In this document: positions 16,763 to 23,931 of the stretch, piece by piece | Position numbering within the stretch: position 1 is the stretch's first letter | Layout of the letters: every line of letters starts with the position of its first letter | Virus record (IMG/VR): IMGVR_UViG_3300025162_000016 | Span: 64,001 to 128,000 of that record | Direction: 5' to 3' (one strand) | DNA from: a virus | DNA: 64,000 nucleotides | The notes under the pieces: generated by a model | The model's database searches: none | Seen by the model: the letters and a program-made list of their open reading frames with translations, nothing else | Told to the model about the DNA's origin: nothing | Made by a program: the position numbers and the translations under genes

Positions 16763-17182
16763 ATGAAAACTAGAAATGGATTTGTATCAAATAGTAGTTC
16801 TTCCTCATTTATTGTTGCAGTGAAGCAGCATTCAGATGCGTGTCCCACTTGTGGAAGAAGAGACCCAGATTTCCTTGATATGGTAGAACATATGGGCAAT
16901 TCCGATGGATATGAGACGACTAAACTTCATCATCGAACGGCACAAGATATTTGGGAGAAAGGGGAAGAAAGTAGAGGATATCAACCGCAAAACAGAGGAA
17001 AATCTCCATTATTTGGAGTGATGATAGATGCCGAACATAAAGGATACAAGGTCGCTGAGATCGAAATATCCTATCATGATACTTCTACCACAGAGATGAT
17101 GAGTCAAATGGAAGCAACCAAAAATCTTATTGTCTTATGGAGCAATCATAGAGACATTAAGCCGAAAAATATAAAATTATGA
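16763..17182 (+). CDS. FVSNSSSSSF-motif protein 2 (139 aa)
   Basis: The N-terminal tag is MKTRNGFVSNSSSSSFIVAV. The remainder has a CPTCGRRDPD motif (one CxxC pair), a histidine-rich middle (KLHHRTAQD) and a beta-rich segment (GYKVAEIEISYHDTS). The C-terminal part resembles no other member here and no family I recognise. It starts three bases after the radical SAM stop. Its own stop overlaps the next start (ATGA), which indicates translational coupling. Confidence 0.8.
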   Translation: MKTRNGFVSNSSSSSFIVAVKQHSDACPTCGRRDPDFLDMVEHMGNSDGYETTKLHHRTAQDIWEKGEESRGYQPQNRGKSPLFGVMIDAEHKGYKVAEIEISYHDTSTTEMMSQMEATKNLIVLWSNHRDIKPKNIKL

Positions 17183-17766
17183 AAACTAGAAATGGATTTG
17201 TAAGTAATTCTTCTTCATCTTCGTTTATTGTGGGATTTGATACAATACCCAAAACAGTTGAAGAATTGAAGAAGTTACTTTTTAAGAATGATGAAATTCT
17301 ATCTGCGTATGATATAGAATTGGACACCCAAAAAGCGGCAGATATAATTTTCGATGATATTAAAAATCAAAAACTTGCTACAAAAAAACGACTTTTCGAT
17401 GTAATTAGAGCAGGTGAATTAGCAGATTATCCTGAAACGGAGTCAAACCATCCGGTTTATAAATTAATGGATGAGTTTTGCAAGAAATACCCCAAACAGC
17501 ATTGGGGCACTCCAGGAGAAATAGAAAATAAAGATACAAGAAAATTCGCTCAAAAAATTTGGGATATGCAGCATGCAAAATGGAAAGCGGAGAATAAATC
17601 GAGAGATGTGGCGGCAATGAAGTATGTTAATGAGACGGTTCTTCCTAAATTGAAAGATAAGAAAGTTTTTATTTTTGAATACGAAGATCATGATCCGGTT
17701 GGAAATGTATTGGAACATGGTAATGTTTTTAACCGAGTGGTTCATTTTCATATTAGTATGCATTAA
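17179..17766 (+). CDS. FVSNSSSSSF-motif protein 3 (195 aa)
   Basis: The tag MKTRNGFVSNSSSSSFIVGF is followed by a mostly helical charged domain (VEELKKLLFKNDEIL, KAADIIFDDIKNQ) and a C-terminal strand-rich part (KDKKVFIFEYEDHDP, RVVHFHISMH). I do not recognise the family. It shares only the first 17 or so residues with its neighbours. It overlaps the preceding gene by four bases and is followed by the next after six bases. Confidence 0.8.
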   Translation: MKTRNGFVSNSSSSSFIVGFDTIPKTVEELKKLLFKNDEILSAYDIELDTQKAADIIFDDIKNQKLATKKRLFDVIRAGELADYPETESNHPVYKLMDEFCKKYPKQHWGTPGEIENKDTRKFAQKIWDMQHAKWKAENKSRDVAAMKYVNETVLPKLKDKKVFIFEYEDHDPVGNVLEHGNVFNRVVHFHISMH

Positions 17767-17772
17767 AAAATT

Positions 17773-18282
17773 ATGAAAATTAGAAATGGCTTTGTAAGCA
17801 ACAGTAGTTCGAGTTCTTTTATTGTTCGGCGGGGCGACAGGAGACCGAAGGGGTCGGTATGTGTACCAATGGTTGTTTTGACTGAGCAACAGGATACCAT
17901 ATTAGATAATTATGGTTTTCGTAAAACTACTGCTCATGTTCCAAGTGGAGTTCCTTCGTTTTATGACAAAAAAGCATGGAAATCTGAGGCGAGGATTATT
18001 AGTAAGGGTTTGAACGAACTTGGATACAATTGGGGATACGAAGTTGATTGTAATCAAGATGAAGTCATGGTATTCTTAATTGAGAATAAGATTCCATTCG
18101 TAGCAGAATGTCATTACGGACATGAATCATTTATATATGATCCTAAAAATGATACTCTATACAAGGGAATTAATTATGGAACGATGATGGAAACCTACGG
18201 ACCCAATAGTTATGAAATTAGTAGAGTAACATCCGTCACCGGTAAAGAATGGATAGAGAAAATAAACATTAAAAAATTATGA
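17773..18282 (+). CDS. FVSNSSSSSF-motif protein 4 (169 aa)
   Basis: The tag MKIRNGFVSNSSSSSFIVRR is followed by a domain containing LDNYGFRKTTAH, ISKGLNELGYNWGYEVDCNQDE and FVAECHYGHESFIYDP. The domain looks globular, with no membrane segment and only two cysteines. Its family is unknown to me. The stop overlaps the start of the next array member (18279), which is broken by a transposon. Confidence 0.8.
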   Translation: MKIRNGFVSNSSSSSFIVRRGDRRPKGSVCVPMVVLTEQQDTILDNYGFRKTTAHVPSGVPSFYDKKAWKSEARIISKGLNELGYNWGYEVDCNQDEVMVFLIENKIPFVAECHYGHESFIYDPKNDTLYKGINYGTMMETYGPNSYEISRVTSVTGKEWIEKINIKKL

Positions 18283-18377
18283 AAATAAGAATAGGATTTG
18301 TTTCAAATAGTTCGTCGAGTTCATTTATATTATTTGGCGCTTATATGGACACTACTAAAGACGAGGAATTACATCAA

Positions 18378-19514
18378 CTACCCCTGCCTGAAGGCAGAGG
18401 TTTGTAAGACTCCTAAACTCTTAGAAGATTTACATACAATAGGCTGATTGATTGCAGCCCGAGAAATATTTATACTGGCATTGTAATCCGCATTAGTAGA
18501 ATATCCACATTTCTTACAAGTAAATAATTCTTGTGTTAATCTATTGTCTTCTTCACAATGATTGCATTTACTGCAAATTTGAGAAGTATATGATGGATTA
18601 ACAAATAATACTGGTATTCCTGCTATTTTTGCTTTGTAAGTAATGAACTCCCTCAATTGTCCGAAAGACCATTTACCAAGTCTTGCGTTATTATCCCGCA
18701 ATTTCTTGTTAAACTTTTTAACCGTTTTCTTGGAATAAAAATGTAAATCTTCCAACTTAATTCCTACTTCAAGTGCCTTTGCTTTCACAACAATCTTCTT
18801 ACTTATACAATGATTTGTATCTTTCTTATATCTGTTTTCTTTTTTACTAATTTTAACTAAATGTTTTCTCGCCGATTTTGTTCCTTTTGATTGTAAATTT
18901 GATTTTAATAAAGTAATCTTTTTTCTATGAGTTTCAACCTTATCTCCCGAATAAATTTCTCCATCGGATGTTACTGCAATATTAATTATTCCCATATCAA
19001 CTCCTAAAAACTTATTGGTTTCTATTGGTTTCTTCTCAATTTCATCATAAACAAAGTTAACATAAAATTGTTTTTTTACTTTGTCATAGATCAACTCACA
19101 TTGGCCACATAAGTTCAGATCACTAAGTTTTTTATAAGATTGATATGGAATTTTAATTCTACCACTCAGAACCATTAGTGATACCATATTGTCTTTTTTA
19201 ATGGTAAAATTTCTGGTATCATAGTCTATGGAACCATATTTGTAATAATTTATCAATGTATTTCGCTGGTCTTTGTTGGCATAGGAAGAAGAAACTTTTC
19301 TTACTACGAGGATTGCCATTTGAGATGAAAGATTGTATTTCTGTTTTAATTCGTAATACACTGATTTCTGCAATAACATTTTATTAAATATTTTGGAATG
19401 GAATGCTTTTTCGGCAACCCAGTTACAGGCATTATTAAAATTCTCCATAACATCGAGTAATTGTTGATGTTGTGAAGCAGTTTCTAATAATTTACATTTA
19501 ATGGTTATTTTCAC
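18378..19514 (-). CDS. tnpB: TnpB RNA-guided nuclease (IS200/IS605 type, 378 aa)
   Basis: This is an RNA-guided nuclease relative of Cas12. It has RuvC-like residues in FLGVDMGIINIAVTSDG (Asp), GIKLEDLHFYSKK (Glu) and TNADYNASINISRA (Asp), plus a zinc ribbon CSKCNHCEEDN...CKKCGY. All key residues are present, so it may be active. It ends LQTSAFRQG across the right-end hairpin, the region from which omega-RNA is normally made. It is only distantly similar to the IS607 TnpB at 12732, so the two elements arrived separately. No tnpA is adjacent. Confidence 0.92.
   Translation of the reverse strand: MKITIKCKLLETASQHQQLLDVMENFNNACNWVAEKAFHSKIFNKMLLQKSVYYELKQKYNLSSQMAILVVRKVSSSYANKDQRNTLINYYKYGSIDYDTRNFTIKKDNMVSLMVLSGRIKIPYQSYKKLSDLNLCGQCELIYDKVKKQFYVNFVYDEIEKKPIETNKFLGVDMGIINIAVTSDGEIYSGDKVETHRKKITLLKSNLQSKGTKSARKHLVKISKKENRYKKDTNHCISKKIVVKAKALEVGIKLEDLHFYSKKTVKKFNKKLRDNNARLGKWSFGQLREFITYKAKIAGIPVLFVNPSYTSQICSKCNHCEEDNRLTQELFTCKKCGYSTNADYNASINISRAAINQPIVCKSSKSLGVLQTSAFRQG
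18384..18404 (-). ncRNA. Right-end hairpin / candidate omega-RNA of tnpB element
   Basis: Read on the minus strand, CCTCTGCCTTCAGGCAGGGG forms a short GC-rich stem-loop in AT-rich surroundings. It overlaps the last codons of tnpB. Such a hairpin marks the right end of IS200/IS605 elements and the scaffold end of the guide RNA. The guide would then be the flanking DNA below about 18376. Confidence 0.5.
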
Positions 19515-19584
19515 TTATTCAATCTTTCACCACATAACTATAATGTAAGAATACGAAAACATCAATTATTTTTATTTATTTTAT

Positions 19585-19629
19585 GGTGGCAATTCCTCCC
19601 TTACCTAAAGGAAAGGGATTCCTTGCCAC
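19585..19629. repeat. Left-end imperfect hairpin of the tnpB element
   Basis: GTGGCAA (19585-19591) pairs with TTGCCAC (19623-19629). Further inner pairing (TCCCTT with AAGGGA) gives a long imperfect stem-loop. It lies upstream of tnpB at the edge where the interrupted gene resumes. It fits the left-end structure recognised by Y1 transposases. Confidence 0.55.
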
Positions 19630-19896
19630 AAAAAGGTTGAAGAACACGGTCTCATACTTTGTGAGAGTGAGGAAGACGGCACATGTATAGGAGTAGGTGT
19701 CGAAGAAATGAAAGGAACCGAAACCCTTACCCAATTTAGAGAAAGAATTGCCAAACAATTCGCTGAAGTTGGACTTGAAGTGAAACTCTCAGATTTGCGT
19801 TTTATCGGCGGGAGTTGTCGTAGTTAATATTAAACGTTGACAAAATAATCACTATCTGATATAATATCATTATGAAAGTTAAAAAAACATTAAAAT

Positions 19897-20172
19897 ATGA
19901 AAACACGAAATGGATTTGTTAGTAATAGTAGTTCGAGTAGTTTTATTATTTACCGCAAGTTATTGACAGAGGATAACTTGGAGAAAATTCAGAATTGGTG
20001 GAATGAGAATGAGAAAAATATTCATGATGATGACGGGGCGTATTACAGTGGATATAATCGCTTCTCACATAATTTTATTTTAGCTAGATGTCATAGTCAT
20101 AGCACACAATTCTCAAAGTTATTGAAAGAATGTGGAGTGAAAGAGGAAGATTATATGATGGATTATCGTTAA
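19897..20172 (+). CDS. FVSNSSSSSF-motif protein 6 (91 aa)
   Basis: It starts MKTRNGFVSNSSSSSFIIYR. The short remainder is mostly charged and aromatic (NLEKIQNWWNENEKNIHDDDGAYY, then FILARCHSHSTQFSKLLKECGV). The pattern could be a small alpha/beta domain. I do not recognise it. It is the first intact member after the transposon and lies four bases before the next. Confidence 0.78.
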   Translation: MKTRNGFVSNSSSSSFIIYRKLLTEDNLEKIQNWWNENEKNIHDDDGAYYSGYNRFSHNFILARCHSHSTQFSKLLKECGVKEEDYMMDYR

Positions 20173-20176
20173 AATT

Positions 20177-20521
20177 ATGAAAACAAGACAAGGATTTGTA
20201 TCAAACAGTTCGAGTACATCCTTTACCTGTGACGTTTGCGGAAATGAGCAGAGCGGGATGGATATGTCTCTTAGAGATTGTAGTATGGTTAAATGTGTTA
20301 ATGACCACACGGTTTGTCGTGATGAAATGTTGAACTACGAGAGTGGGAAAACCTATGATGTTCCCGCCGAGTTTTGTCCGTTATGTCAGATGAAGAAAGT
20401 ATGTCACGATGATATTTACGGGTATGCCTTGCGGAAACTCGGAAAGACACGCAACGAATTGGAAGAGGAAATTAAAATCCTCTTCCCAACATATAAAGAG
20501 TTCAAAGATTATATTAAATAA
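20177..20521 (+). CDS. FVSNSSSTSF-motif protein 7, Cys-rich (114 aa)
   Basis: It begins MKTRQGFVSNSSSTSFTCDV, with Thr replacing the fourth Ser of the run. It has zinc-ligand-like pairs CDVCGNE, CVNDHTVC and CPLCQMKKVC, then a helical end (RKLGKTRNELEEEIKILFPTYKEF). It is related along its length to array protein 1 at 15177, although the radical SAM gene and other members separate them. A RING or zinc-ribbon-like fold is probable. Binding partners are unknown. Confidence 0.8.
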   Translation: MKTRQGFVSNSSSTSFTCDVCGNEQSGMDMSLRDCSMVKCVNDHTVCRDEMLNYESGKTYDVPAEFCPLCQMKKVCHDDIYGYALRKLGKTRNELEEEIKILFPTYKEFKDYIK

Positions 20522-20522
20522 T

Positions 20523-20798
20523 ATGAAAACAAGACAAGGATTTGTATCAAACAGTTCTTCTGCTAGTTTTATTGTAAGTCTTGAGAAGATCACCGCAAAA
20601 GATGCATTAAAGCTAATGGACTATGATAAACTTCCAGCGGATGCAATGGGACGGGAATGGAAAGACGGATGGGATATTGAGGTGGATTTTACTAAAGGAT
20701 TAATTCACGGATGTGCCATTATGGATAATGGCGATTTGAGTGAATATTTGATAAAAGAAAACGTCAATATAAGTCTTTTTGTGTGGAAACACGATTGA
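20523..20798 (+). CDS. FVSNSSSASF-motif protein 8 (91 aa)
   Basis: The start ATG at 20523 is set by the conserved tag MKTRQGFVSNSSSASFIVSL, with Ala at the fourth Ser position. The rest (ITAKDALKLMDYDKLPADA, GWDIEVDFTKGLIHGCAIMDNGDLSEYL) looks like a small soluble alpha/beta domain of unknown family. It begins one base after the stop of protein 7. In-frame sequence upstream of the ATG is the 3' end of the previous gene in another frame and is not part of this protein. Confidence 0.78.
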   Translation: MKTRQGFVSNSSSASFIVSLEKITAKDALKLMDYDKLPADAMGREWKDGWDIEVDFTKGLIHGCAIMDNGDLSEYLIKENVNISLFVWKHD

Positions 20799-20815
20799 AA
20801 AAGCCGGTAAAAAAT

Positions 20816-21127
20816 ATGAAAATAAGATCGGGTTTTGTATCGAATAGTTCGTCCAGTAGTTTCTGTATTCTCGGGGTTGATATTGATGCCGATACTATGG
20901 ATAAAATAGAAGGAATGTATATGGAGCTAAAAGGAACTCGGGTGAGAACTCAATTTTCTATATCCCACGATAATGGAAAATATGTCGGCATCGATGTTAC
21001 TACGATGAAAGATAATGAAACTCCGCTTCAACTTAAACAAGAGATTGTTGATGTTCTGCATAAATGCGGGGTGGACATTGAAATCAATAATATTAACTTT
21101 ATCGAAGATGGGGGTTATAACGGATGA
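20816..21127 (+). CDS. FVSNSSSSSF-motif protein 9 (103 aa)
   Basis: The start ATG at 20816 is chosen by the tag MKIRSGFVSNSSSSSFCILG. An earlier in-frame ATG at 20783 would add 11 residues before the tag and overlaps the preceding gene. The remainder (DADTMDKIEGMYMELKGTRV, ISHDNGKYVGIDVTTMKDNE, LKQEIVDVLHKCGVDIEINN) looks like a small alternating alpha/beta domain. Its stop overlaps the start of the nucleotidyltransferase gene (ATGA), so the array and that enzyme are translated together. Confidence 0.78.
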   Translation: MKIRSGFVSNSSSSSFCILGVDIDADTMDKIEGMYMELKGTRVRTQFSISHDNGKYVGIDVTTMKDNETPLQLKQEIVDVLHKCGVDIEINNINFIEDGGYNG

Positions 21128-21852
21128 AAACACTATGTTCATATTTGGGTGGAAGTATTAGTTATGGATTAAACACTCCCACCTCGGACAAAGATGAGCG
21201 ATTTGTGTTTTTAAACACAGATGTATCTAAAATCGTCGGGTTAAGCCGACATGAACATGAATCTAACCAAACGGACACCGAAGATAAATTTGGATGGGAA
21301 ATTAGACATTTTTTAAATTTGCTTCATAGGGGAAATACAATGTGTCTGGAAATATTGTATAACCAAAATTGGTTGGAAATTACTAAAGAGTTCATATACA
21401 TTCAATCCTTTAAAGATAAACTAATAGATTCCACTTGTTTATACAAATGCCTTCGAGGATATTGTCAATCCGAACGGGCATTAGTGTTGGGAAAAAGAAC
21501 CGGTGTTCTTGGCGGCAAACGAAAAGAACAATTAGAAAAATATGGATACTCGTATAAAAATGCAGTTCAATTTTTACGATTATGTTTATGCGGAAAAATC
21601 TTTTTTCAAGAAGGATACTTCCCGGTTAATATTCGCCAATTCGATGCGTCAGAAACGCTGTTTTCAATTAAAACCGAACCGGAAAAATATTCGAAAGAGG
21701 ACGTTATAACTCTGATGGATGACTATGAAAAAATGCTAGAACAATCATATGCCACCATTAAAATTAAACACCATTACGATGTTGACATTGCTAACCAAAT
21801 CTGCTATGATCTATATGTGCCGATATTAGTAACTGTCAATAAAAATAGATAA
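21124..21852 (+). CDS. RlaP-like nucleotidyltransferase (242 aa)
   Basis: The N-terminal LGGSISYGLNTPTSDKDERFVF matches the nucleotidyltransferase motif GS.xYG..TP.SD.D.R of the RlaP/DUF-type polymerase-beta superfamily, with the two metal-binding acidic residues in SDKDE. Further conserved-looking parts are GWEIRHFLNLLHRGNTMCLEILYN and a helical C-terminal half with RGYCQSERALVLG and YSYKNAVQFLRL. Family members have been linked to RNA repair, and relatives are common in large phages. Substrate is unknown here. It is coupled by a four-base overlap to the last FVSNSSSSSF gene. Confidence 0.8.
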   Translation: MKTLCSYLGGSISYGLNTPTSDKDERFVFLNTDVSKIVGLSRHEHESNQTDTEDKFGWEIRHFLNLLHRGNTMCLEILYNQNWLEITKEFIYIQSFKDKLIDSTCLYKCLRGYCQSERALVLGKRTGVLGGKRKEQLEKYGYSYKNAVQFLRLCLCGKIFFQEGYFPVNIRQFDASETLFSIKTEPEKYSKEDVITLMDDYEKMLEQSYATIKIKHHYDVDIANQICYDLYVPILVTVNKNR

Positions 21853-21868
21853 TTAAAAATAAACAAAT

Positions 21869-22309
21869 ATGTCAAAAATAAGCTTAGAAGAAGTTGAGGG
21901 AGTCCTGTTGCAGCATAAGATTAGCGATACCGGTTCAATTATCAAAGATTTGGAAAAAATCCTTGAGGAATTGAAAGCGGAATCGGAAGCCAATGCGGAG
22001 GATAAGCCAACGTATGAATATGTTGTCGTTATCCACGATCCAAGCGGAGAACTAAAAGCACAGAAGAAAGACGAGGTGCTTTCAGCTTACATCGTGCAAC
22101 AGGAAGAAGGACAAGATGCCGGTTTGATTCTATCCAAACTTAAGGAATGTGCGACTACTCAAAACGAAACCGCCAAACGCAAGAAATCTCGATTGGATAG
22201 TATTCGTGATATTTTCGACGGTCTAAAATCTAAGTTTGCTAAAGAGAAGAAGCTCAAAATAAAGACCAAGGAACCAGTTCGGATTCTCTTGACGGACGGA
22301 AAGTTGTAA
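21869..22309 (+). CDS. Hypothetical charged protein (146 aa)
   Basis: This is a helical, highly charged protein: MSKISLEEVEGVLLQHKISD, a helix with KDLEKILEELKAESEANAED, a central YEYVVVIHDPSGELKAQKKDE strand-like stretch, and a Lys-rich C-terminus. There is no recognisable motif or membrane segment. It is the last gene of the rightward operon and is followed within 20 bases by a strong hairpin terminator. Confidence 0.65.
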   Translation: MSKISLEEVEGVLLQHKISDTGSIIKDLEKILEELKAESEANAEDKPTYEYVVVIHDPSGELKAQKKDEVLSAYIVQQEEGQDAGLILSKLKECATTQNETAKRKKSRLDSIRDIFDGLKSKFAKEKKLKIKTKEPVRILLTDGKL

Positions 22310-22326
22310 TAATCAATAATAACATA

Positions 22327-22360
22327 AAGCCTCTGGATTAATTTCCAGAGGCTTTTTTTG
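22327..22360. terminator. Strong intrinsic terminator between convergent genes
   Basis: An 11-bp perfect stem (AAGCCTCTGGA / TCCAGAGGCTT) with a six-base loop is followed by a T-run. It lies between the 3' ends of converging genes (22309 and 22369). Its position would end the rightward operon, and A-rich flanks may let it work for the leftward one as well. Confidence 0.9.
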
Positions 22361-22368
22361 TTTTTAGA

Positions 22369-22797
22369 TTAAACCTTTTCGGCGGGAGCAACTTTGTAAT
22401 ACCGTTCGACGATATGACGAATATCATCAAATAAAATCGCACAGTGTTGTTTTTTTACGTAACATTCTTGGGCGATCTTCTGAAGTTCTTGAACTTTTTT
22501 ACTACAGTCGGCGAAATTCTTTTTGATGATATTTTCTTGAAATACATCTGGGCATTCATTTATGGCATAATTCTGAGCTAATTCCATAAATTGACTAATG
22601 ACTTTTGCTGACTCTACAATAGCCTTTTCATCCTCGAATGACTTACCATATTCTCGGAACATGTATGCCATTTCTTTCAATTGACGTTTCATTTCCGGTG
22701 TCATGGGAGGTTTTACTTGCCCCATTTTATCGGGAATAGCGCCCATATTTTCAACGATTTGTTTGAGCGAAAATTCAGTTGTCTTTGGTAAATTCAT
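22369..22797 (-). CDS. Hypothetical helical protein (142 aa)
   Basis: It starts MNLPKTTEFSLKQIVENMGA and is almost entirely predicted helix, with charged and Gln-rich stretches (PEMKRQLKEMAYMFREYG, KNFADCSKKVQELQKIAQEC). A coiled coil or helical bundle is likely. There is no membrane segment or enzyme motif. It is the last gene of a leftward group of three small genes facing the terminator at 22327-22360. I do not recognise the family. Confidence 0.65.
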   Translation of the reverse strand: MNLPKTTEFSLKQIVENMGAIPDKMGQVKPPMTPEMKRQLKEMAYMFREYGKSFEDEKAIVESAKVISQFMELAQNYAINECPDVFQENIIKKNFADCSKKVQELQKIAQECYVKKQHCAILFDDIRHIVERYYKVAPAEKV

Positions 22798-22830
22798 ATT
22801 ATTTAATATAAATAGCGTTAAATTTTCAAT

Positions 22831-23130
22831 TTAACCTCTTTCTTTATCTATTTCGGGCTGTGAATATTTATTGAAATATTCAATTATTTTTTCAAATTCT
22901 TGGAATATTTGAATTCCGTTTTTATCTTCCAGAAAAAAACACTCTCCTTTCGGTGTTTTCTTTTTATAAATTTTTATAGCAGGTTTTTCTAAAGACATAA
23001 CATAATCCCCATCAAATTCAAATTTCATGTCTTTTAAATGGGAGGCGTCATTGAATTTCCAATCATCAATATTTATTAAACCTTTTTTCTTTTCATCCCC
23101 CACAATATTTAGAAGTTCAGTAAGTTGCAT
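22831..23130 (-). CDS. Hypothetical protein (99 aa)
   Basis: This is a short soluble protein (MQLTELLNIVGDEKKKGLIN) with a strand-rich middle (KFEFDGDYVMSLEKPAIKIYKKK, GECFFLEDKNGIQIF) and a helical end. The family is unknown to me. It lies three bases after the 23134-23898 gene on the same strand and is probably translated with it. Confidence 0.6.
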   Translation of the reverse strand: MQLTELLNIVGDEKKKGLINIDDWKFNDASHLKDMKFEFDGDYVMSLEKPAIKIYKKKTPKGECFFLEDKNGIQIFQEFEKIIEYFNKYSQPEIDKERG

Positions 23131-23133
23131 AGA

Positions 23134-23898
23134 TTAAGTTTGTTTATGAAATACTGCCGCCAAGAAATTTGTTAAAATCTCAGATCCTTCTTGATCATCA
23201 ATAGGAACAGATTTTATGATTTTAATTTCATCACCGCCACCTTCCGCTTCTTTTAAAGAAGGTGGAGGGGGGGCGGGAGGCGGCTCATTGGCAGGAGGGG
23301 ATTTTGGTTCGGGTGATGGTTCCGGTTCTGGCTCATCTTTTCCAGATCTATTTTTTACAATTGCAACATATATAAATCTACCTGCCGGATCGGAACTCGA
23401 ATTTTGCGAGGGGACATCTTCCTGAAGATTCAAAGGCTCCCATAGTTTTTTTACCATAATTAGACTTGTGTTGCCATAGTCATCGGATTTATTATATCCA
23501 ACCTTAAATTTATTGTGAACAGTTGGTTCGGCATCATCGAAGTTTTGAATTGCTTGATTTTCTTTTGGAGTTAATTCGTATCCACGATACATTCCAAGAG
23601 TTTTTTTGAAATCTCCATGAAATGTTTTAGCACTTGCTATAGGGTTTGGAGAAGATTCAACTTCTTCTTCCTGAAGATTCATGGGTTCTTGAATCTCTTT
23701 AAGTGTTTTTAATAGTCTTCTCTTGGATTCTATATTACATTTTTGGAACCCATATTCTTGCATTAAAAAATCTTTAACATCCTCGGGCGTCATTGAATCC
23801 GCTGCCTTACCCGCTTGTCCGGATTTAGGAGTTTTTCCGTTTTGCATGTTATAAACTACATGCATGAATCTATTTTGCTCTGGCGATTTGCTTGGCAT
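23134..23898 (-). CDS. Hypothetical protein with Pro/Glu-rich linker (254 aa)
   Basis: The N-terminal MPSKSPEQNRFMHVVYNMQN and SMTPEDVKDFLMQEYGF resemble the start of small phage proteins. The middle (about residues 90-150) is a mixed domain with KTFHGDFKKTLGMYRGYEL and NKFKVGYNKSDDYGNTSLIM. A Pro/Glu/Ser-rich linker (EPEPEPSPEPKSPP... PPPAPPPP, about 190-215) precedes a short C-terminal domain (DEIKIIKSVPIDDQEGSEIL). Such proline-rich linkers are also seen in the scaffold gene nearby. A virion or assembly role is possible but unproven. ATATTTATA lies just upstream of the start on this strand. Confidence 0.62.
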   Translation of the reverse strand: MPSKSPEQNRFMHVVYNMQNGKTPKSGQAGKAADSMTPEDVKDFLMQEYGFQKCNIESKRRLLKTLKEIQEPMNLQEEEVESSPNPIASAKTFHGDFKKTLGMYRGYELTPKENQAIQNFDDAEPTVHNKFKVGYNKSDDYGNTSLIMVKKLWEPLNLQEDVPSQNSSSDPAGRFIYVAIVKNRSGKDEPEPEPSPEPKSPPANEPPPAPPPPSLKEAEGGGDEIKIIKSVPIDDQEGSEILTNFLAAVFHKQT

Positions 23899-23901
23899 AT
23901 G

Positions 23902-23910
23902 TATAAATAT
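23902..23910 (-). promoter_or_regulatory. AT-rich ATATTTATA element before a leftward start
   Basis: On the minus strand, ATATTTATACATATG ends at the start codon of the 23134-23898 gene, three bases from the ATG. The same arrangement occurs upstream of rightward genes at 10309, 36511 and 39362. Confidence 0.25.
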
Positions 23911-23931
23911 GAGAATATAGAAGTAAAATGC

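Larger units (their letters stand above)
18376..19632 (-). mobile_element. IS200/IS605-type tnpB-only element
   Basis: The element lies on the minus strand within array member 5. It carries only tnpB (18378-19514), without a Y1 transposase, so it would need TnpA supplied in trans. Hairpins typical of the ends of this family are seen at 18384-18404 (right end, overlapping the tnpB stop) and 19585-19629 (left end). The exact ends are not resolved. They are inferred from where the host gene's reading frame breaks. Confidence 0.7.
18279..19827 (+). pseudogene. FVSNSSSSSF-motif protein 5, split by IS200/IS605-type element
   Basis: The 5' part MKIRIGFVSNSSSSSFILFG...DEELHQ starts at 18279 and runs into the element near 18378, ending at an in-frame stop inside it (18405-18407). 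The 3' part, in a consistent frame, resumes near 19630 as KKVEEHGLILCESEEDGTCIG and ends ...LRFIGGSCRS at 19827. Joined, these give a protein of about 100 residues. The N-terminal tag is still translatable from the broken gene, but the C-terminal domain has no start of its own. Confidence 0.75.

Noticed and set aside
12099-19632. The two tnpB genes as parts of one composite element
   Set aside because: They belong to different types (IS607 and IS200/IS605), lie on opposite strands, interrupt two different genes and are separated by intact phage genes.
15177-21127. FVSNSSSSSF tag as a secretion signal or lipoprotein signal
   Set aside because: There is no hydrophobic core of adequate length and no lipobox Cys. 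The sequence is polar and Ser-rich.
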